Shown piece by piece: positions 55,375 through 64,000 of a stretch of DNA of 64,000 nucleotides. A model generated the notes under the pieces. The model was not told where the DNA came from. It ran no database searches and saw nothing but the letters and a program-made list of their open reading frames with translations. Origin of the DNA: Methylobacter sp. (GTDB lineage Bacteria; Pseudomonadota; Gammaproteobacteria; Methylococcales; Methylomonadaceae); the NCBI GenBank assembly GCA_024636505.1, contig JAGXGY010000053.1, positions 30,300 through 94,299 of the forward strand, written 5' to 3'. Position numbers and translations under genes: made by a program. Each line of letters starts with the position of its first letter. Position 1 is the stretch's first letter.

Positions 55375-56439
55375 ATGTCCATCCCTACCGAACAGATTGG
55401 CAGCATTCCCAGACCTCGGGAATTGCTTGACGGCATCGCCGCTTTTGCAGCGGGAGTTATTAATCAGGAGGCGCTTGATACTTTAACGGCCCAAGCCGTC
55501 CGCGACACGATACAACTGCTTGAGAAAACCGGCTCCCCGGTGATTACCGACGGCGAGCAAAGCAAACCCAGTTTCGCCACCTATCCGGTTCATGGTCTGT
55601 CTAACCTTGCGCCGGACGGCATTCAAATTCAGTTCTCCGACGGCCATGTACGACAATTGCCGAGACTCACGTCCGGCCCTTTTCGCTATCAGATTTATGC
55701 CGAGCACTATCTGCTTGAAGCGCAAAAATACGCCCAGGTACCGGTCAAACAAGCCGTCATTGCCGCTTCCGCACTCAGCCTGTTGTATCCGCAAGACGGA
55801 ATCGCCGATTACCCCAAAGAGGATTTTTTGCAGGATCTGATCAATGAAGCCGAAGCCGACATTCGTCGCTGCCTGGATCGGGGTGCGCATTGCGTTCAAG
55901 TCGATTTTACCGAAGGGCGGCTTTCAGTCAAACTCGATCCCAGCCTTAACTTGCTAAGGGATTTTATCCAGCTCAACAATCGGGTATTGGAACGGTTTAG
56001 TGCCGGGGAACGAAAAAAAATCGGCGTACATACCTGTCCGGGTGCCGATAAAGACTCAACCCACAGCGCGGATGTGGACTACGCAGAACTTTTACCTGAT
56101 CTTTTTGAGCTTAAAGCAGGCAACTTTTACATCGCATTGGCCAGTGAAAAAGATCGCCGCCGGGTGCTGGGCATCATCAAGAAATACTCCAAGCCGGAGC
56201 AACGCATCTTTATCGGCGTAATCGATCCCATTAACCCCCACATCGAAACGCCGGAAGAAGTCAAACAACAGATTCTGGAAGCGGCGGAATTCATACCCGC
56301 AGAACGTTTGGGCACCACCGATGATTGCGGCTTATCACCCTTTGGCGACGACACCAGCCGTTCACGGCAAATTGCTGTGGAAAAAATTACCAACCGAGTC
56401 CTCGGCACTGCGCTTGCGGCTAAAGCATTAGGGTTTTGA
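55375..56439 (+). CDS. Cobalamin-independent methionine synthase-like protein (MetE C-terminal fold)
   Basis: Product of 354 residues, matching only the C-terminal catalytic barrel of MetE. Seen: QIGSIPRPRELLDGI at the N-terminus, VITDGEQSKPSFATYPV, and putative zinc ligands in IGVHTCPGADKD and TTDDCGLSPFGDD. Short MetE-like proteins transfer methyl groups from donors such as methyl-corrinoids or act on other thiols and selenols. In this setting a methylated arsenic or thiol substrate is conceivable but unproven. RBS AAGGAG; 40 bases after DUF547. Confidence 0.8.
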   Translation: MSIPTEQIGSIPRPRELLDGIAAFAAGVINQEALDTLTAQAVRDTIQLLEKTGSPVITDGEQSKPSFATYPVHGLSNLAPDGIQIQFSDGHVRQLPRLTSGPFRYQIYAEHYLLEAQKYAQVPVKQAVIAASALSLLYPQDGIADYPKEDFLQDLINEAEADIRRCLDRGAHCVQVDFTEGRLSVKLDPSLNLLRDFIQLNNRVLERFSAGERKKIGVHTCPGADKDSTHSADVDYAELLPDLFELKAGNFYIALASEKDRRRVLGIIKKYSKPEQRIFIGVIDPINPHIETPEEVKQQILEAAEFIPAERLGTTDDCGLSPFGDDTSRSRQIAVEKITNRVLGTALAAKALGF

Positions 56440-56466
56440 TTGGCCGTTGCGCATTTTTGGCCTATG

Positions 56467-57072
56467 TCAGATCCCATCGTTGCAGGACTTTTTCCGCAAC
56501 ACAAAAAGCAAATTATCCACGATGGATTTCAAGGCGGAAATATCGGGCTGGGTTTTATTAAACACACGCAGTCCGTATATACCCGCAATCAGAAACCGGG
56601 CCAATGCTTCCGGGCTTTGTTTGCTAGCAAACTCGCCGGAGGCTATGTGTTCTTTTAAAACATCTCTGAATTCATTTTCCACCAGTCCAAACATCGCTTG
56701 TAGCCTGGAATTGATTTCCTGATCATCAACCGGAATTTCAAGCAGGGTATTGACCAAAAAGCAGCCTTTGCGATGTTCATCCGTAACCGAGTCACTGACC
56801 AGCCGGTTAAAAAAGGTTTCGATACGTACTATGGCTGCCTGATCGGTATGCAGCATACTGAAGATCATGTGTTTCATGTCTTCAAAGTAGCCATCGATTG
56901 CCGCCAAAAAAAGCCCACGTTTATCGCCAAACGCGGCATAAAGACTGCCCGGCTGTAAGCCTGTGGCTTCGACCAGATTCTTGATAGAGGTCGCACTGTA
57001 GCCTTTTTGCCAAAAAACCCCGATGGCTTTTTGGAGCACCGCTTCACGATCAAATTCTATGGGTCTGGCCAT
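56467..57072 (-). CDS. TetR/AcrR family repressor
   Basis: Product of 201 residues (ATG 57072; an ATG at 57081 is possible). The N-terminal HTH reads AVLQKAIGVFWQKGYSATSIKNLVEATG followed by SLYAAFGDKRGLF, typical of the family. The C-terminal half is a helical ligand domain with two Cys (RKGCFLVNTLLEIP). It is divergent from the SRPBCC-DoxX operon, and two matching palindromes lie between them, so it most likely represses that operon and itself. Confidence 0.9.
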   Translation of the reverse strand: MARPIEFDREAVLQKAIGVFWQKGYSATSIKNLVEATGLQPGSLYAAFGDKRGLFLAAIDGYFEDMKHMIFSMLHTDQAAIVRIETFFNRLVSDSVTDEHRKGCFLVNTLLEIPVDDQEINSRLQAMFGLVENEFRDVLKEHIASGEFASKQSPEALARFLIAGIYGLRVFNKTQPDISALKSIVDNLLFVLRKKSCNDGI

Positions 57073-57106
57073 GACACGCATTCCTGAAAAATTCTAAAAC
57101 TAATTA

Positions 57107-57122
57107 TTGAACATTCGTTCAA
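57107..57122. promoter_or_regulatory. TetR-type operator 1
   Basis: TTGAAC-N4-GTTCAA, perfect half-sites, 35 bases upstream of the tetR ATG. Confidence 0.75.
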
Positions 57123-57145
57123 TAAAAGCTATGCTTTAATTGTTT

Positions 57146-57161
57146 TTGAATGAAAGTTCAA
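57146..57161. promoter_or_regulatory. TetR-type operator 2
   Basis: TTGAAT-N4-GTTCAA, one mismatch from site 1, centred 39 bases away, 37 bases before the SRPBCC ATG. Confidence 0.7.
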
Positions 57162-57198
57162 TAACTATTCGTTTCCTCCATTACTCAAGGAACAGATC

Positions 57199-57630
57199 AT
57201 GCCACATTGCTATCAATCCATCGTCGTTAATGCTCCCATCGATAAAGTTTGGGACACCATCAAAAATTTTCATGATATGTCATGGGCCGCCAGTGCCATT
57301 GAAAAATGTGAGGCTGTTGGCGAGAAATCGGGCACCGAGGCCGGTGCCAAAAGAGTTTTGAATGATGTCTTTCACGAAACGCTAATAGAATGTAACGATC
57401 AGGAACATAAAGTCCGCTATTCAATTGACGACGGCCCTTCTCCGGTGTCATCGGCTGAAGTCAGTGATTACATTGGTACTCTACACCTGATTCCTGCGAC
57501 CTTGAACAATTCGACCTTTGTCGAATGGAGTTCGCGCTGGGAATCTAACAGTGAAGATGCCGCAGAGTTTTGCCATCAAATCTATGTGGCTTTATTGAGA
57601 GCATTGGCCGGGCAATTGGAATCAAAATAA
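57199..57630 (+). CDS. SRPBCC (START-like) family protein
   Basis: Product of 143 residues with the helix-grip pattern: SIVVNAPIDKVWDTIKNFHDM at the N-terminus, a beta-rich middle and a long C-terminal helix (FCHQIYVALLRALAGQLESK). Such proteins bind hydrophobic ligands or act as polyketide-cyclase-like enzymes; the ligand is unknown. RBS AAGGAA precedes the ATG. First gene of the TetR-controlled unit. Confidence 0.85.
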   Translation: MPHCYQSIVVNAPIDKVWDTIKNFHDMSWAASAIEKCEAVGEKSGTEAGAKRVLNDVFHETLIECNDQEHKVRYSIDDGPSPVSSAEVSDYIGTLHLIPATLNNSTFVEWSSRWESNSEDAAEFCHQIYVALLRALAGQLESK

Positions 57631-57686
57631 TGCTGCGGGGTGTGCAACATACCCCGTCTGCTATTCCCCTTCATCAAGGAACACTC

Positions 57687-58121
57687 ATGAGCCATCAAAT
57701 CAAATCATTACCCATCGTCTTATTCGGTTTAAGAATCAGCGTATTTTTAGTGATGTTTATGTGGACCATCGACAAATTCATCAATCCGGCACACGCCGGC
57801 AAGATCTATGAAAAATTCTACTTTATCACCGGTCTGGAAGGCTCGGTGATGCTGACTATATTGGCCGTCGGCGAACTGCTTATATTGACCGCATTCCTGG
57901 CAGGTTTGTACAAAAAATTCAGCTACGGTTTTGTGCTGGTCATCCATGCCGTATCCACGCTATCCTCTTTCAAACAATATCTGTCGCCTTTTGAAGGCCC
58001 GCATCTGTTGTTCTTTGCGGCCTGGCCTATGCTCGCGGCTTGCGTTGCCCTGTTTCTGCTCAGAGACGAAGACGTCCTGCTGACTGTTTGCCGCTCACCT
58101 GCCAGAGCGAAAGACGAATGA
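57687..58121 (+). CDS. DoxX-like integral membrane protein
   Basis: Product of 144 residues from ATG 57687 (RBS AAGGAA). Four hydrophobic helices: PIVLFGLRISVFLVMFMWTI, VMLTILAVGELLILTAFLAG, FSYGFVLVIHAVSTLSSF and LLFFAAWPMLAACVALFLL. Reminiscent of DoxX-type membrane proteins but not the same as the hvf locus copy. Its stop overlaps the start of the truncated dehalogenase gene (ATGA), implying that the three genes were once one operon. Confidence 0.75.
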   Translation: MSHQIKSLPIVLFGLRISVFLVMFMWTIDKFINPAHAGKIYEKFYFITGLEGSVMLTILAVGELLILTAFLAGLYKKFSYGFVLVIHAVSTLSSFKQYLSPFEGPHLLFFAAWPMLAACVALFLLRDEDVLLTVCRSPARAKDE

Positions 58122-58252
58122 CATCGTTGCGTTTAAACGGCATTAGCGCCTGCGTGTTCGATGCATACGGGACGCTGTTTGACCTTGCCAACACCGCCGC
58201 CCAGGAAAAGAACGCACTCGGCGACCAGTGGCAGGCGCTGTCCGAGCTTTAG
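58118..58252 (+). pseudogene. Truncated haloacid dehalogenase type II (HAD) gene
   Basis: Only 44 residues remain. ISACVFDAYGTLFDLANTA is the N-terminal HAD motif I with the nucleophile Asp, in the wording of L-2-haloacid dehalogenases. The frame stops at TAG after LSEL, where family members continue with Trp; the sequence beyond is not HAD-like. A copy of the dispersed repeat lies 115 bases downstream, so deletion linked to repeat insertion is likely. Translation would be coupled to the DoxX-like gene. Confidence 0.78.
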
Positions 58253-58367
58253 CACACTAACAACCATTCTGACGCAAAGGGCAAGCCGAGGCCTGAGTCT
58301 GCTGTCTGACCATTGCACTCTCCTTCACCCAGAGCATACCGCCTACATTGAAGTTGCCCCGCCCCGT

Positions 58368-58401
58368 TTCTTAACCGTCAGAATAAAGTTGACTGAGTAC
58401 C
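58368..58401 (+). repeat. Dispersed repeat, copy B (short form)
   Basis: Contains the shared core TTAACCGTCAGAATAAAGTT and GACTGAGTACC. Only about 34 bases match the other two copies; the upstream stem part is absent or diverged. Confidence 0.85.
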
Positions 58402-58510
58402 AGCCAGGCGGAGCGCGCGGCACTGATATTTTCCTGGTCGTCATATTCATGTAACAAACATCTTCTATTCTGAGCGCAATACTAACTAAAAATGCGGCAC
58501 GGAACATTGC

Positions 58511-60307
58511 ATGTCTATCCTACAAAACGAACTCACCAGAATTCTCAACGGAAAATTTTTAACCCCGCATTTCCAGCCCATTGTTTCCCTGTCTCAAAAG
58601 AGAATAACCGGCTACGAAGCCCTCATCCGCGGCCCCTCCGATAGTCCTCTGCATAGCCCCTTTAATTTATTTGATGCAGCCGAACGTTTTGATTTAAATA
58701 CAAAACTCGAATACATATGCCGAGAAATCACCATAAAACGCTACGCCGACTTACATCTGAAAGAAAAGCTGTTTATTAACGTAAGTCCTTCTGTGCTGCT
58801 GCAACCGGATTTCAAAAAAGGCGAAACCCTCAAGCTTCTGGACCAATTTGGCGTTGAGCCGCGCTGTGTTGTTATTGAGTTAACAGAACATCAGCCGACT
58901 GACGACTTTCAATTAATGTATGAAGCGGTCACCCACTACAGGAAAATGGGCTTTGAAATAGCCATTGATGATCTGGGTGCCGGCTATTCAGGATTAAGAC
59001 TCTGGTCGGAATTGCTGCCTGAATATGTAAAAATAGACATGCACTTTATACAAGGCATTCATAACGACCCTATCAAGCTTAATTTTGTCCGTTCCATTCA
59101 GAAAATTGCCAGCTCCCTCAATTGCAGCGTTATCGCTGAAGGCATCGAAACAGAAGATGAATTCAAAGCCGTAGAGCAACTCGGCATCACCCATGCACAA
59201 GGCTATTATTTTGCCCGGCCGACGGCTATTCCTCTAGAAAAAATCGATAAATCACTATTTATTGCCCACAACCGGCCTAATCAATTACATACCACCAAAG
59301 CGGCCCATATCGCTAAATTTATAGCGCCCGTTTCAGCAGAGCTTGCCATCAGTGAAGTCATGAGCTTGTTTCATCACAACAACGACTTAACCATTCTGCC
59401 CCTGGTCGATAACAATATAGCTTCCGGCATTATTTTCCGTGACTGCTTTCTGTCCAAACTTTTCTCCAGCCGTTATGGCATAGAACTGTACGGCAAAAAA
59501 CCGATAAAATCTTTCATAGACAGGGTGCCGCTATATGTCGATCAAAACACGCCTACTGAAATAGTCAGCAAACAACTGACATCAACCAGGGGTAATGACC
59601 AGGCCTTTATCATTACCGATAATGGGGAGTATGTCGGCATAGGAACCGTACTGAATTTGCTTGAAGAGATCACCCGCCAGCAAATCCACAATGCAAAACA
59701 CGCCAACCCTCTCACTCTATTGCCGGGCAGCGTCCCCATCAATGACCATATCAACCACTTACTGGCAACCAAAACGTCCTTCAGTTTCGGCTATTTTGAT
59801 CTTGATCATTTCAAACCCTTTAATGATGTTTATGGCTACAGTGCAGGCGACGACATCATTAAAGCAGTGGCCAATATACTCACCCAGTACATTAATGCAG
59901 AAACCGGACTGGTCGGTCACATAGGCGGCGATGATTTTATCGTCATTTTTATGGGCAATGACTGGCTAAAGTGCTGTGAAAATATCCTGGATACCTTTAA
60001 AAAAACCATCCCCAATTATTACAAAAATGAAGATATAGCCGCTGGCGGCATTTATACCGAAAACAGAGCGGGAGAAAATTGTTTTTTTCCAATAATAAGC
60101 CTGTCAGTAGGCTTGACCGATCCGATTTTAACCAGCCAGTGCCAATCCCATGTCGATTTGGCCGATTTAGCATCTGAGGCAAAAAAACGGGCCAAAAAAA
60201 TCGAAGGCAACAGCTTCTTTATTAACCGTCGAATAATAACAAAACATCAGGAAAACCTTCAATCCTTTGCGCATAAATCAGCCACAAAACTGCATGCCGT
60301 TAACTAA
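58511..60307 (+). CDS. EAL - CBS-like - GGDEF signalling protein
   Basis: Product of 598 residues without membrane helices. The EAL domain (about 12-245) keeps the catalytic wording [31 protein letters not shown] and AEGIETEDE, so cyclic-di-GMP phosphodiesterase activity is likely. Residues about 262-390 look like a CBS pair ([20 protein letters not shown]). The GGDEF domain (about 410-570) has [16 protein letters not shown] and an altered site, H-I-G-G-D-D-F, conservative enough that activity cannot be excluded. The EAL-first order with an internal CBS pair is the YhcK/FimX-unlike arrangement seen in a few proteobacterial families. Confidence 0.9.
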   Translation: MSILQNELTRILNGKFLTPHFQPIVSLSQKRITGYEALIRGPSDSPLHSPFNLFDAAERFDLNTKLEYICREITIKRYADLHLKEKLFINVSPSVLLQPDFKKGETLKLLDQFGVEPRCVVIELTEHQPTDDFQLMYEAVTHYRKMGFEIAIDDLGAGYSGLRLWSELLPEYVKIDMHFIQGIHNDPIKLNFVRSIQKIASSLNCSVIAEGIETEDEFKAVEQLGITHAQGYYFARPTAIPLEKIDKSLFIAHNRPNQLHTTKAAHIAKFIAPVSAELAISEVMSLFHHNNDLTILPLVDNNIASGIIFRDCFLSKLFSSRYGIELYGKKPIKSFIDRVPLYVDQNTPTEIVSKQLTSTRGNDQAFIITDNGEYVGIGTVLNLLEEITRQQIHNAKHANPLTLLPGSVPINDHINHLLATKTSFSFGYFDLDHFKPFNDVYGYSAGDDIIKAVANILTQYINAETGLVGHIGGDDFIVIFMGNDWLKCCENILDTFKKTIPNYYKNEDIAAGGIYTENRAGENCFFPIISLSVGLTDPILTSQCQSHVDLADLASEAKKRAKKIEGNSFFINRRIITKHQENLQSFAHKSATKLHAVN

Positions 60308-60390
60308 CTCTCAACATCAGATACCCTATTTTTCCGGTTGCAATGCCAAAGCCTGCCGACAGGAAAATACCATCTAAAAAGGATCTTCAA

Positions 60391-62757
60391 ATGTTTGGCT
60401 ATATAAGCTTCAAAGTCCGTATACTGCTCGGTTTTCTTGCCATCATAAGCTTGATGATAGGCATTGTTACTGTCGCTTTGTTCAGTTTCTCGCAGACGCG
60501 GCATGACGTGGCAAAAGTGGATGAGACTTTTCTGCCCAATGCACTGTTAGCAGAACGGATGGCAATTTATACCGTACAAGTGCAGCAATTTCTCATCCAG
60601 GCTTCAATCAGACAGGATCAGGAGTCTTATGAAGATGCGAAAAGAGCCGCCGAAGACTTTAAACGGGGTATTGCACAGCTTCGCCAGCGCATCATTGGCG
60701 AAGACAGTGAAAAAATAACGACAAAACTGGCTTCAATTAAGCATGGTCGCGTAGCAACACTGGATAATGTCGCTTCACCGATCATAAAAATGACGGAATT
60801 GACCTCTCTTGATACCGGCTTCGACTGGTATTACAACGAAGGCAAACGCATGGCCGCCATTTATGCTACCGAGGGTGTCGAGGCAGGCAATCCGGTTATG
60901 AATGATTTCAATAAACTGGCGAAAAATCTGCGGACACAGCTGAACAGAATTAAAAATCAGGGCGTAAATGACGCAAAAAACAATGCCCATGCCATCGCCG
61001 AATCAACCCAACAAGCATCCATGGTCATGCTGACCATATCTTTGACCGGCATCCTCCTGGCATTAGGCATTGCCATCTATTTAACACGTTACCTGGGCAA
61101 GCAATTGGGCATTGACCCCTACTTTGCCAAAGGAATTGCTATGGAAATTGCCGGCGGCAATTTAACCCAGGATATTCAGCTTAATGAGAAAGACAACAGC
61201 AGTTTGTTATATGCAATGAAACATATGCAGCATCAACTGCTGGAGCGTATAACGGCCGAACGCAAAGTGGCCGACGAGACCCTGCGTGTCAAGATTGCGC
61301 TGGATAACGTCAGTACCGGGGTCATGATTGCCGATAACGACCGCAACATCATTTACGCCAATCAGCAAGTGATCAAAATACTCGGCAAGGCCAAAACAAA
61401 ACTCTCTATCGATAACCTGGTGGGCGCCAATATAGATGATTTCCACAAAACTCCCGCGAATCAGGCAAAAATGCTCAGCACCTTAACCGGCGTCTATGAA
61501 GCCGCCATGACCATAAACGAACGCTCGATAGTCGTGACAGCCAACCCGGTAATCAATGAGCAGGGCGAACGGTTGGGCACCGTAGCAGAATGGCATGATC
61601 GCACCGACGAACTACTAGCCGAGAACGAGGTAGCGGCGATTGTTGAAGCCGCGGCTATGGGGGATTTCACCATACGCTTCGACCTGAACGGCAAAGAAGG
61701 CTTCTTGCGCCATCTGGGCGAAGACATCAACCGGCTGATGCAAACCAGCGAGACCGGCCTTAACGAGGTGGTGCGGGTGCTTGGAGCCCTGTCCCGCGGC
61801 GACCTGACCGAAAAAATCAGCAACAACTATGCCGGCACTTTCAGGCAACTCAAGGATGATGCCAATACCACAGTGGAAAATCTTAAGGAAATTATCAGCC
61901 AAATCAAGGATGCCGCCGACGGCATTAACACCGGAACCCAAGAAATCGCCTCAGGCAACAACGACCTGTCGCACCGTACCGAACAGCAAGCCGCCAGCCT
62001 TGAACAAACCGCCGCCAGCATGGAACAGCTGACCTCCGCCGTACAGCACAATGCCGCAAACGCCCGGCAGGCCAACCAGCTTGCCGTTGATGCCACCGAT
62101 ATAGCGGACAAAGGCGTTGCCGTGGTCGGCGAGGTGGTCATGACCATGGCTGAAATCAACGAATCTTCACGCAAAATCGGGGACATCATCTCAGTGATTG
62201 ACGACATCGCCTTTCAAACCAACATACTCGCCCTCAACGCCGCCGTGGAAGCTGCCCGTGCCGGCGAACAGGGCCGAGGCTTTGCCGTGGTAGCTGTAGA
62301 AGTCCGTAATCTTGCACAACGCGCCGCGACCGCTTCCGGGGAAATTAAGCAGCTGATCAGTGATTCGGTGAATAAAGTCTCGGGCGGCAGCAAACTGGTG
62401 GCCCAAGCGGGGCTGACCATGGAAGAAATCGCCACCTCCATCCGCAGCGTCACCATAATGATGGCCGAAATCACCGCCGCCTCCGCCGAACAAAGCTCCG
62501 GCATCGATCAAGTCAACCAAGCCATTGCGCAAATGGATAATGTAACCCAACAGAATGCCGCCCTGGTAGAGCAAGCCACCGCTTCGGCAGAAGCATTGGA
62601 AGAACAGGCGCAAAACATGGTGGTCACGGTAAACAGCTTTAAGGTGGAGCGCAGCTCAGGCGGCCTCTACCAGAGCATTACCCGTCCGATAATGCCGGCG
62701 ACCGAAGCGGAATCACATTTGGCAACTGTTAATAGTGACAGCTGGGAAGCGTTTTAA
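60391..62757 (+). CDS. Methyl-accepting chemotaxis protein with PAS domain
   Basis: Product of 788 residues from ATG 60391 (AAAAAGGAT upstream); an earlier ATG at 60343 would add 16 residues before the first helix. TM1 about 5-27 ([20 protein letters not shown]), four-helix-bundle ligand domain to about 205, TM2 about 210-232 ([21 protein letters not shown]), HAMP-like segment, PAS about 295-415, a second HAMP-like repeat, and the MCP signalling domain. The hairpin tip ([20 protein letters not shown]) is intact. Ligand unknown; no C-terminal pentapeptide for CheR docking. Confidence 0.93.
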   Translation: MFGYISFKVRILLGFLAIISLMIGIVTVALFSFSQTRHDVAKVDETFLPNALLAERMAIYTVQVQQFLIQASIRQDQESYEDAKRAAEDFKRGIAQLRQRIIGEDSEKITTKLASIKHGRVATLDNVASPIIKMTELTSLDTGFDWYYNEGKRMAAIYATEGVEAGNPVMNDFNKLAKNLRTQLNRIKNQGVNDAKNNAHAIAESTQQASMVMLTISLTGILLALGIAIYLTRYLGKQLGIDPYFAKGIAMEIAGGNLTQDIQLNEKDNSSLLYAMKHMQHQLLERITAERKVADETLRVKIALDNVSTGVMIADNDRNIIYANQQVIKILGKAKTKLSIDNLVGANIDDFHKTPANQAKMLSTLTGVYEAAMTINERSIVVTANPVINEQGERLGTVAEWHDRTDELLAENEVAAIVEAAAMGDFTIRFDLNGKEGFLRHLGEDINRLMQTSETGLNEVVRVLGALSRGDLTEKISNNYAGTFRQLKDDANTTVENLKEIISQIKDAADGINTGTQEIASGNNDLSHRTEQQAASLEQTAASMEQLTSAVQHNAANARQANQLAVDATDIADKGVAVVGEVVMTMAEINESSRKIGDIISVIDDIAFQTNILALNAAVEAARAGEQGRGFAVVAVEVRNLAQRAATASGEIKQLISDSVNKVSGGSKLVAQAGLTMEEIATSIRSVTIMMAEITAASAEQSSGIDQVNQAIAQMDNVTQQNAALVEQATASAEALEEQAQNMVVTVNSFKVERSSGGLYQSITRPIMPATEAESHLATVNSDSWEAF

Positions 62758-62854
62758 ATGATTAAGAAGCTGCGCTAATTCTTGCAAGATGGCGATAGCC
62801 TGTTTGACGGTTTTTACCCTGCCGTCAATTTTTGGGATTTCGGTGCCTAGTACA

Positions 62855-62938
62855 GTACTCAGTCAACTTTATTCTGACGGTTAAGAACCGGATGATGTGA
62901 GGGCGACTTCGGCAGATAAAGCCACCCCCACAGTGACT
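62855..62938 (-). repeat. Dispersed repeat, copy C (long form, inverted)
   Basis: Minus strand 62894-62855 is identical over 40 bases to 15206-15245. The adjacent G/C-rich stem part (to about 62938, CAGTGACTGT on the plus strand) also resembles copy A. Confidence 0.85.
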
Positions 62939-62953
62939 GTTGGTCTAAGTAGC

Positions 62954-63107
62954 TTAATGGGTTGCTGTGTCTTGCTTACGTCGAAATGTTTTGGTTTTGA
63001 TGCCCTTACCAAATTTAGTAAGAATGGTGCGATAACGGGCTTCGCCGTTTTTTAGAGTTACTTTGATGATGTGGAAATTTAGTATCTGTGTTCCCTCATT
63101 TTGAGGT
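62954..63107 (-). pseudogene. Possible N-terminal remnant of a tyrosine-type integrase
   Basis: The minus-strand frame reads HIIKVTLKNGEARYRTILTK, then FGKGIKTKTFRRKQDTATH and a stop. This resembles the Arg/Lys-rich N-terminal arm-binding segment of phage-type integrases. There is no start codon in frame, and dispersed repeat copy C follows 16 bases after the stop. Location next to a decayed tRNA-Lys fits an old integration site. The fragment is short, so the assignment is weak. Confidence 0.25.
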
Positions 63108-63206
63108 TAAAAACAAAACTACTGTAGTTATCACTGTAGTCGTTTGTTTAGTACACAGTTACCGAGGCTTTTTATCCTTAAAAAGCTTTATTAATCAAAG
63201 ACTTTG

Positions 63207-63277
63207 TGGTGGGTCGTGCGCGATTCGAACGCGCGACCATCGCATTAAAAGTGCATTACCAACGGATTGAAGCAACC
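63207..63277 (-). tRNA. Degenerate tRNA-Lys (UUU anticodon) or att-site remnant
   Basis: The 3' half is tRNA-like: anticodon loop CTTTTAA, T arm GCGCG-TTCGAAT-CGCGC (5 bp perfect stem), acceptor 3' strand ACGACCC and encoded CCA at 63209-63207. The 5' half only loosely follows tRNA-Lys (GTTGGTA of the D loop is kept), the anticodon 5' stem is about five bases short, and GGTTGCT cannot pair with ACGACCC. It is probably non-functional: a pseudo-tRNA, or a 3'-tRNA attachment-site copy left by an integrated element. Confidence 0.65.
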
Positions 63278-63669
63278 TGAAACTGCACTTTACTCCTTAT
63301 ATACATATAGTTTCAAGTTGTTTCGATATTACTTGATTCTGACTCACTATCGTTTGACCAGTGCGCCTAAATTTACGCCTAATTTTTTTACTGATCCAGA
63401 TACAAAAGTTGGTGTTACATCCACCCGATCAAATCAAATTGACGTTTGAGAAGTATGTGAACATCCGGTTACGACCCCTTTGAGACATTCGAATATAGAT
63501 TTAAGCTTCCCGATACCTGTCATTGACAAAAGTAGCACTATAGATACATTACTGACATTCCGGCCTTGTATAGCTCTCTGTGTAAAATGAATGACACTGG
63601 GGCTTTTTTGCATAGGGCGCATTATGCGAGGTGTTTCTTTGTTTGAGAGCTAATGTCGATTTTCTCTAC

Positions 63670-63882
63670 CTATTGCGTTATATCGTTTTCTAATTTTTCC
63701 AGATAATGTAAATAGCCTTCAATCATTTCACGCGTAATGTTTCGTGCTTCAATCATTTCATTTTCGGTTGCATCACGTGAGGTTTCGAATTTGCCTACGT
63801 GACGACTTCCTTTTAAATCGTTATTTGCTAGATTACCAAGTTGACTCCATTTTGTCCCATCGTAAGCGCCCAACCGTGCCAT
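63670..63882 (-). CDS. Small hypothetical protein
   Basis: A 70-residue frame (MARLGAYDGTKWSQLGNLAN at the start; acidic helical end). No clear RBS and no family recognised. The C-terminal half (NEMIEARNITREMIEGYLHY) looks helical. It lies between the tRNA remnant and the IS66-type gene, so it may belong to mobile DNA, or be spurious. Confidence 0.4.
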   Translation of the reverse strand: MARLGAYDGTKWSQLGNLANNDLKGSRHVGKFETSRDATENEMIEARNITREMIEGYLHYLEKLENDITQ

Positions 63883-63907
63883 CTAATCAAGCCCAATAGA
63901 AACTGGC

Positions 63908-63932
63908 ATCCTCTGCATTTTTTGAAGAGGAT
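63908..63932. other. Small hairpin upstream of the IS66-type gene
   Basis: ATCCTCT pairs with AGAGGAT (7 bp) around an 11-base loop, just before the ATG at 63938. It may be part of the IS end or limit read-through into the transposition genes. Confidence 0.45.
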
Positions 63933-63937
63933 ACAAC

Positions 63938-64000
63938 ATGGCCTTATCAGTCCATTGGAAAACCCATATCGACACTTGGCAAAGCAGTGGTTTGTCGCAA
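63938..64000 (+). mobile_element. tnpA: IS66-family accessory gene tnpA, 3'-truncated by window edge
   Basis: The first 21 residues, MALSVHWKTHIDTWQSSGLS and the next Gln, match the opening of IS66 TnpA accessory proteins (typical wording W...I..WQ.SGLSQ). RBS-like AAGAGGAT precedes the ATG. The rest (tnpB, tnpC) would lie beyond the window. Confidence 0.72.

Larger units (their letters stand above)
62758..63669. other. Gene-poor mobile-element border
   Basis: Holds dispersed repeat copy C, a possible integrase remnant and a degenerate tRNA-Lys (listed separately). 62760-62850 has a short minus-strand open frame (KIDGRVKTVKQAIAILQEL) that I cannot assign. 63278-63669 shows nothing I can name. 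Confidence 0.5.

Noticed and set aside
63088..63270. Plus-strand frame ending in ...CAIRTRDHRIKSALPTD
   Set aside because: This wording is the antisense translation of a tRNA-Lys-like sequence, a common false protein.
1..64000. CRISPR array
   Set aside because: No set of regularly spaced identical repeats with unique spacers was seen; the repeats found are single, tandem coding, or dispersed.

Overview
The window (about 48-50% G+C by eye) reads as one chromosomal stretch of a gammaproteobacterium. The mix of genes (RiPP metallophore locus, SmbP-like metal-binding protein, arsenic methylation, type VI secretion, large multi-domain sensor kinases) would suit a type I methanotroph of the Methylococcales such as a Methylobacter relative. 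That assignment is inference: no methane-oxidation gene lies in the window.

Layout. 1-6257: end of a type VI secretion locus (tssH fragment, tssM, tssJ). 6291-8143: a 1.85 kb module bounded by about 155 bp imperfect inverted repeats, carrying a zincin/C2H2 zinc-finger protein and a small HTH coiled-coil protein. 8168-14049: porin, amino-acid binding protein, divergent SLC1-type symporter, and a 735-residue protein that I read as a double-Cache domain fused to a pentameric ligand-gated ion channel (pLGIC). 14152-18333: mlaA, a J-domain protein, trhO and an M41-like zincin. 18565-25942: a signalling block made of a 1710-residue kinase/AAA/GAF/histidine kinase whose Ser/Thr kinase domain looks dead, a receiver fused to a KaiB-like domain, and a hybrid histidine kinase. 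26242-41239: metabolic and orphan genes (Ldh-family dehydrogenase, pyruvate:ferredoxin oxidoreductase with a DHOD-like partner, a duplicated SmbP-like protein, the tdh/kbl threonine route, a beta-lactamase-fold hydrolase, AIM24, DUF3422, J-domain/Sel1).

41332-56439 is the most coherent system. An HvfA-type RiPP precursor with five EG[GK]C motifs is followed, after a strong hairpin, by an AhpD-like protein, the MNIO enzyme HvfB, HvfC and a DoxX protein. Close by are an ECF sigma factor with a ZAS-type anti-sigma factor, an HD-GYP protein, the arsenite methyltransferase ArsM, PstSCAB, a TVP38/mercuric-reductase-like fusion, a DUF547 protein and an arsenosugar-type glycosyltransferase. Five transcription units (hvfA, HD-GYP, arsM, TVP38-reductase-pst, DUF547) share one promoter-like motif, TGTAAG[G/T]-N15/16-CGACT. 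This points to a single ECF regulon joining copper/soft-metal RiPP production, arsenic methylation, phosphate uptake and thiol/disulfide chemistry.

56467-62757 holds a TetR-controlled SRPBCC/DoxX operon ending in a truncated haloacid dehalogenase, an EAL-GGDEF protein and a chemotaxis receptor. 62758-64000 is a decayed mobile-element border: a dispersed repeat, a possible integrase remnant, a degenerate tRNA-Lys, and the start of an IS66-family tnpA running off the edge.
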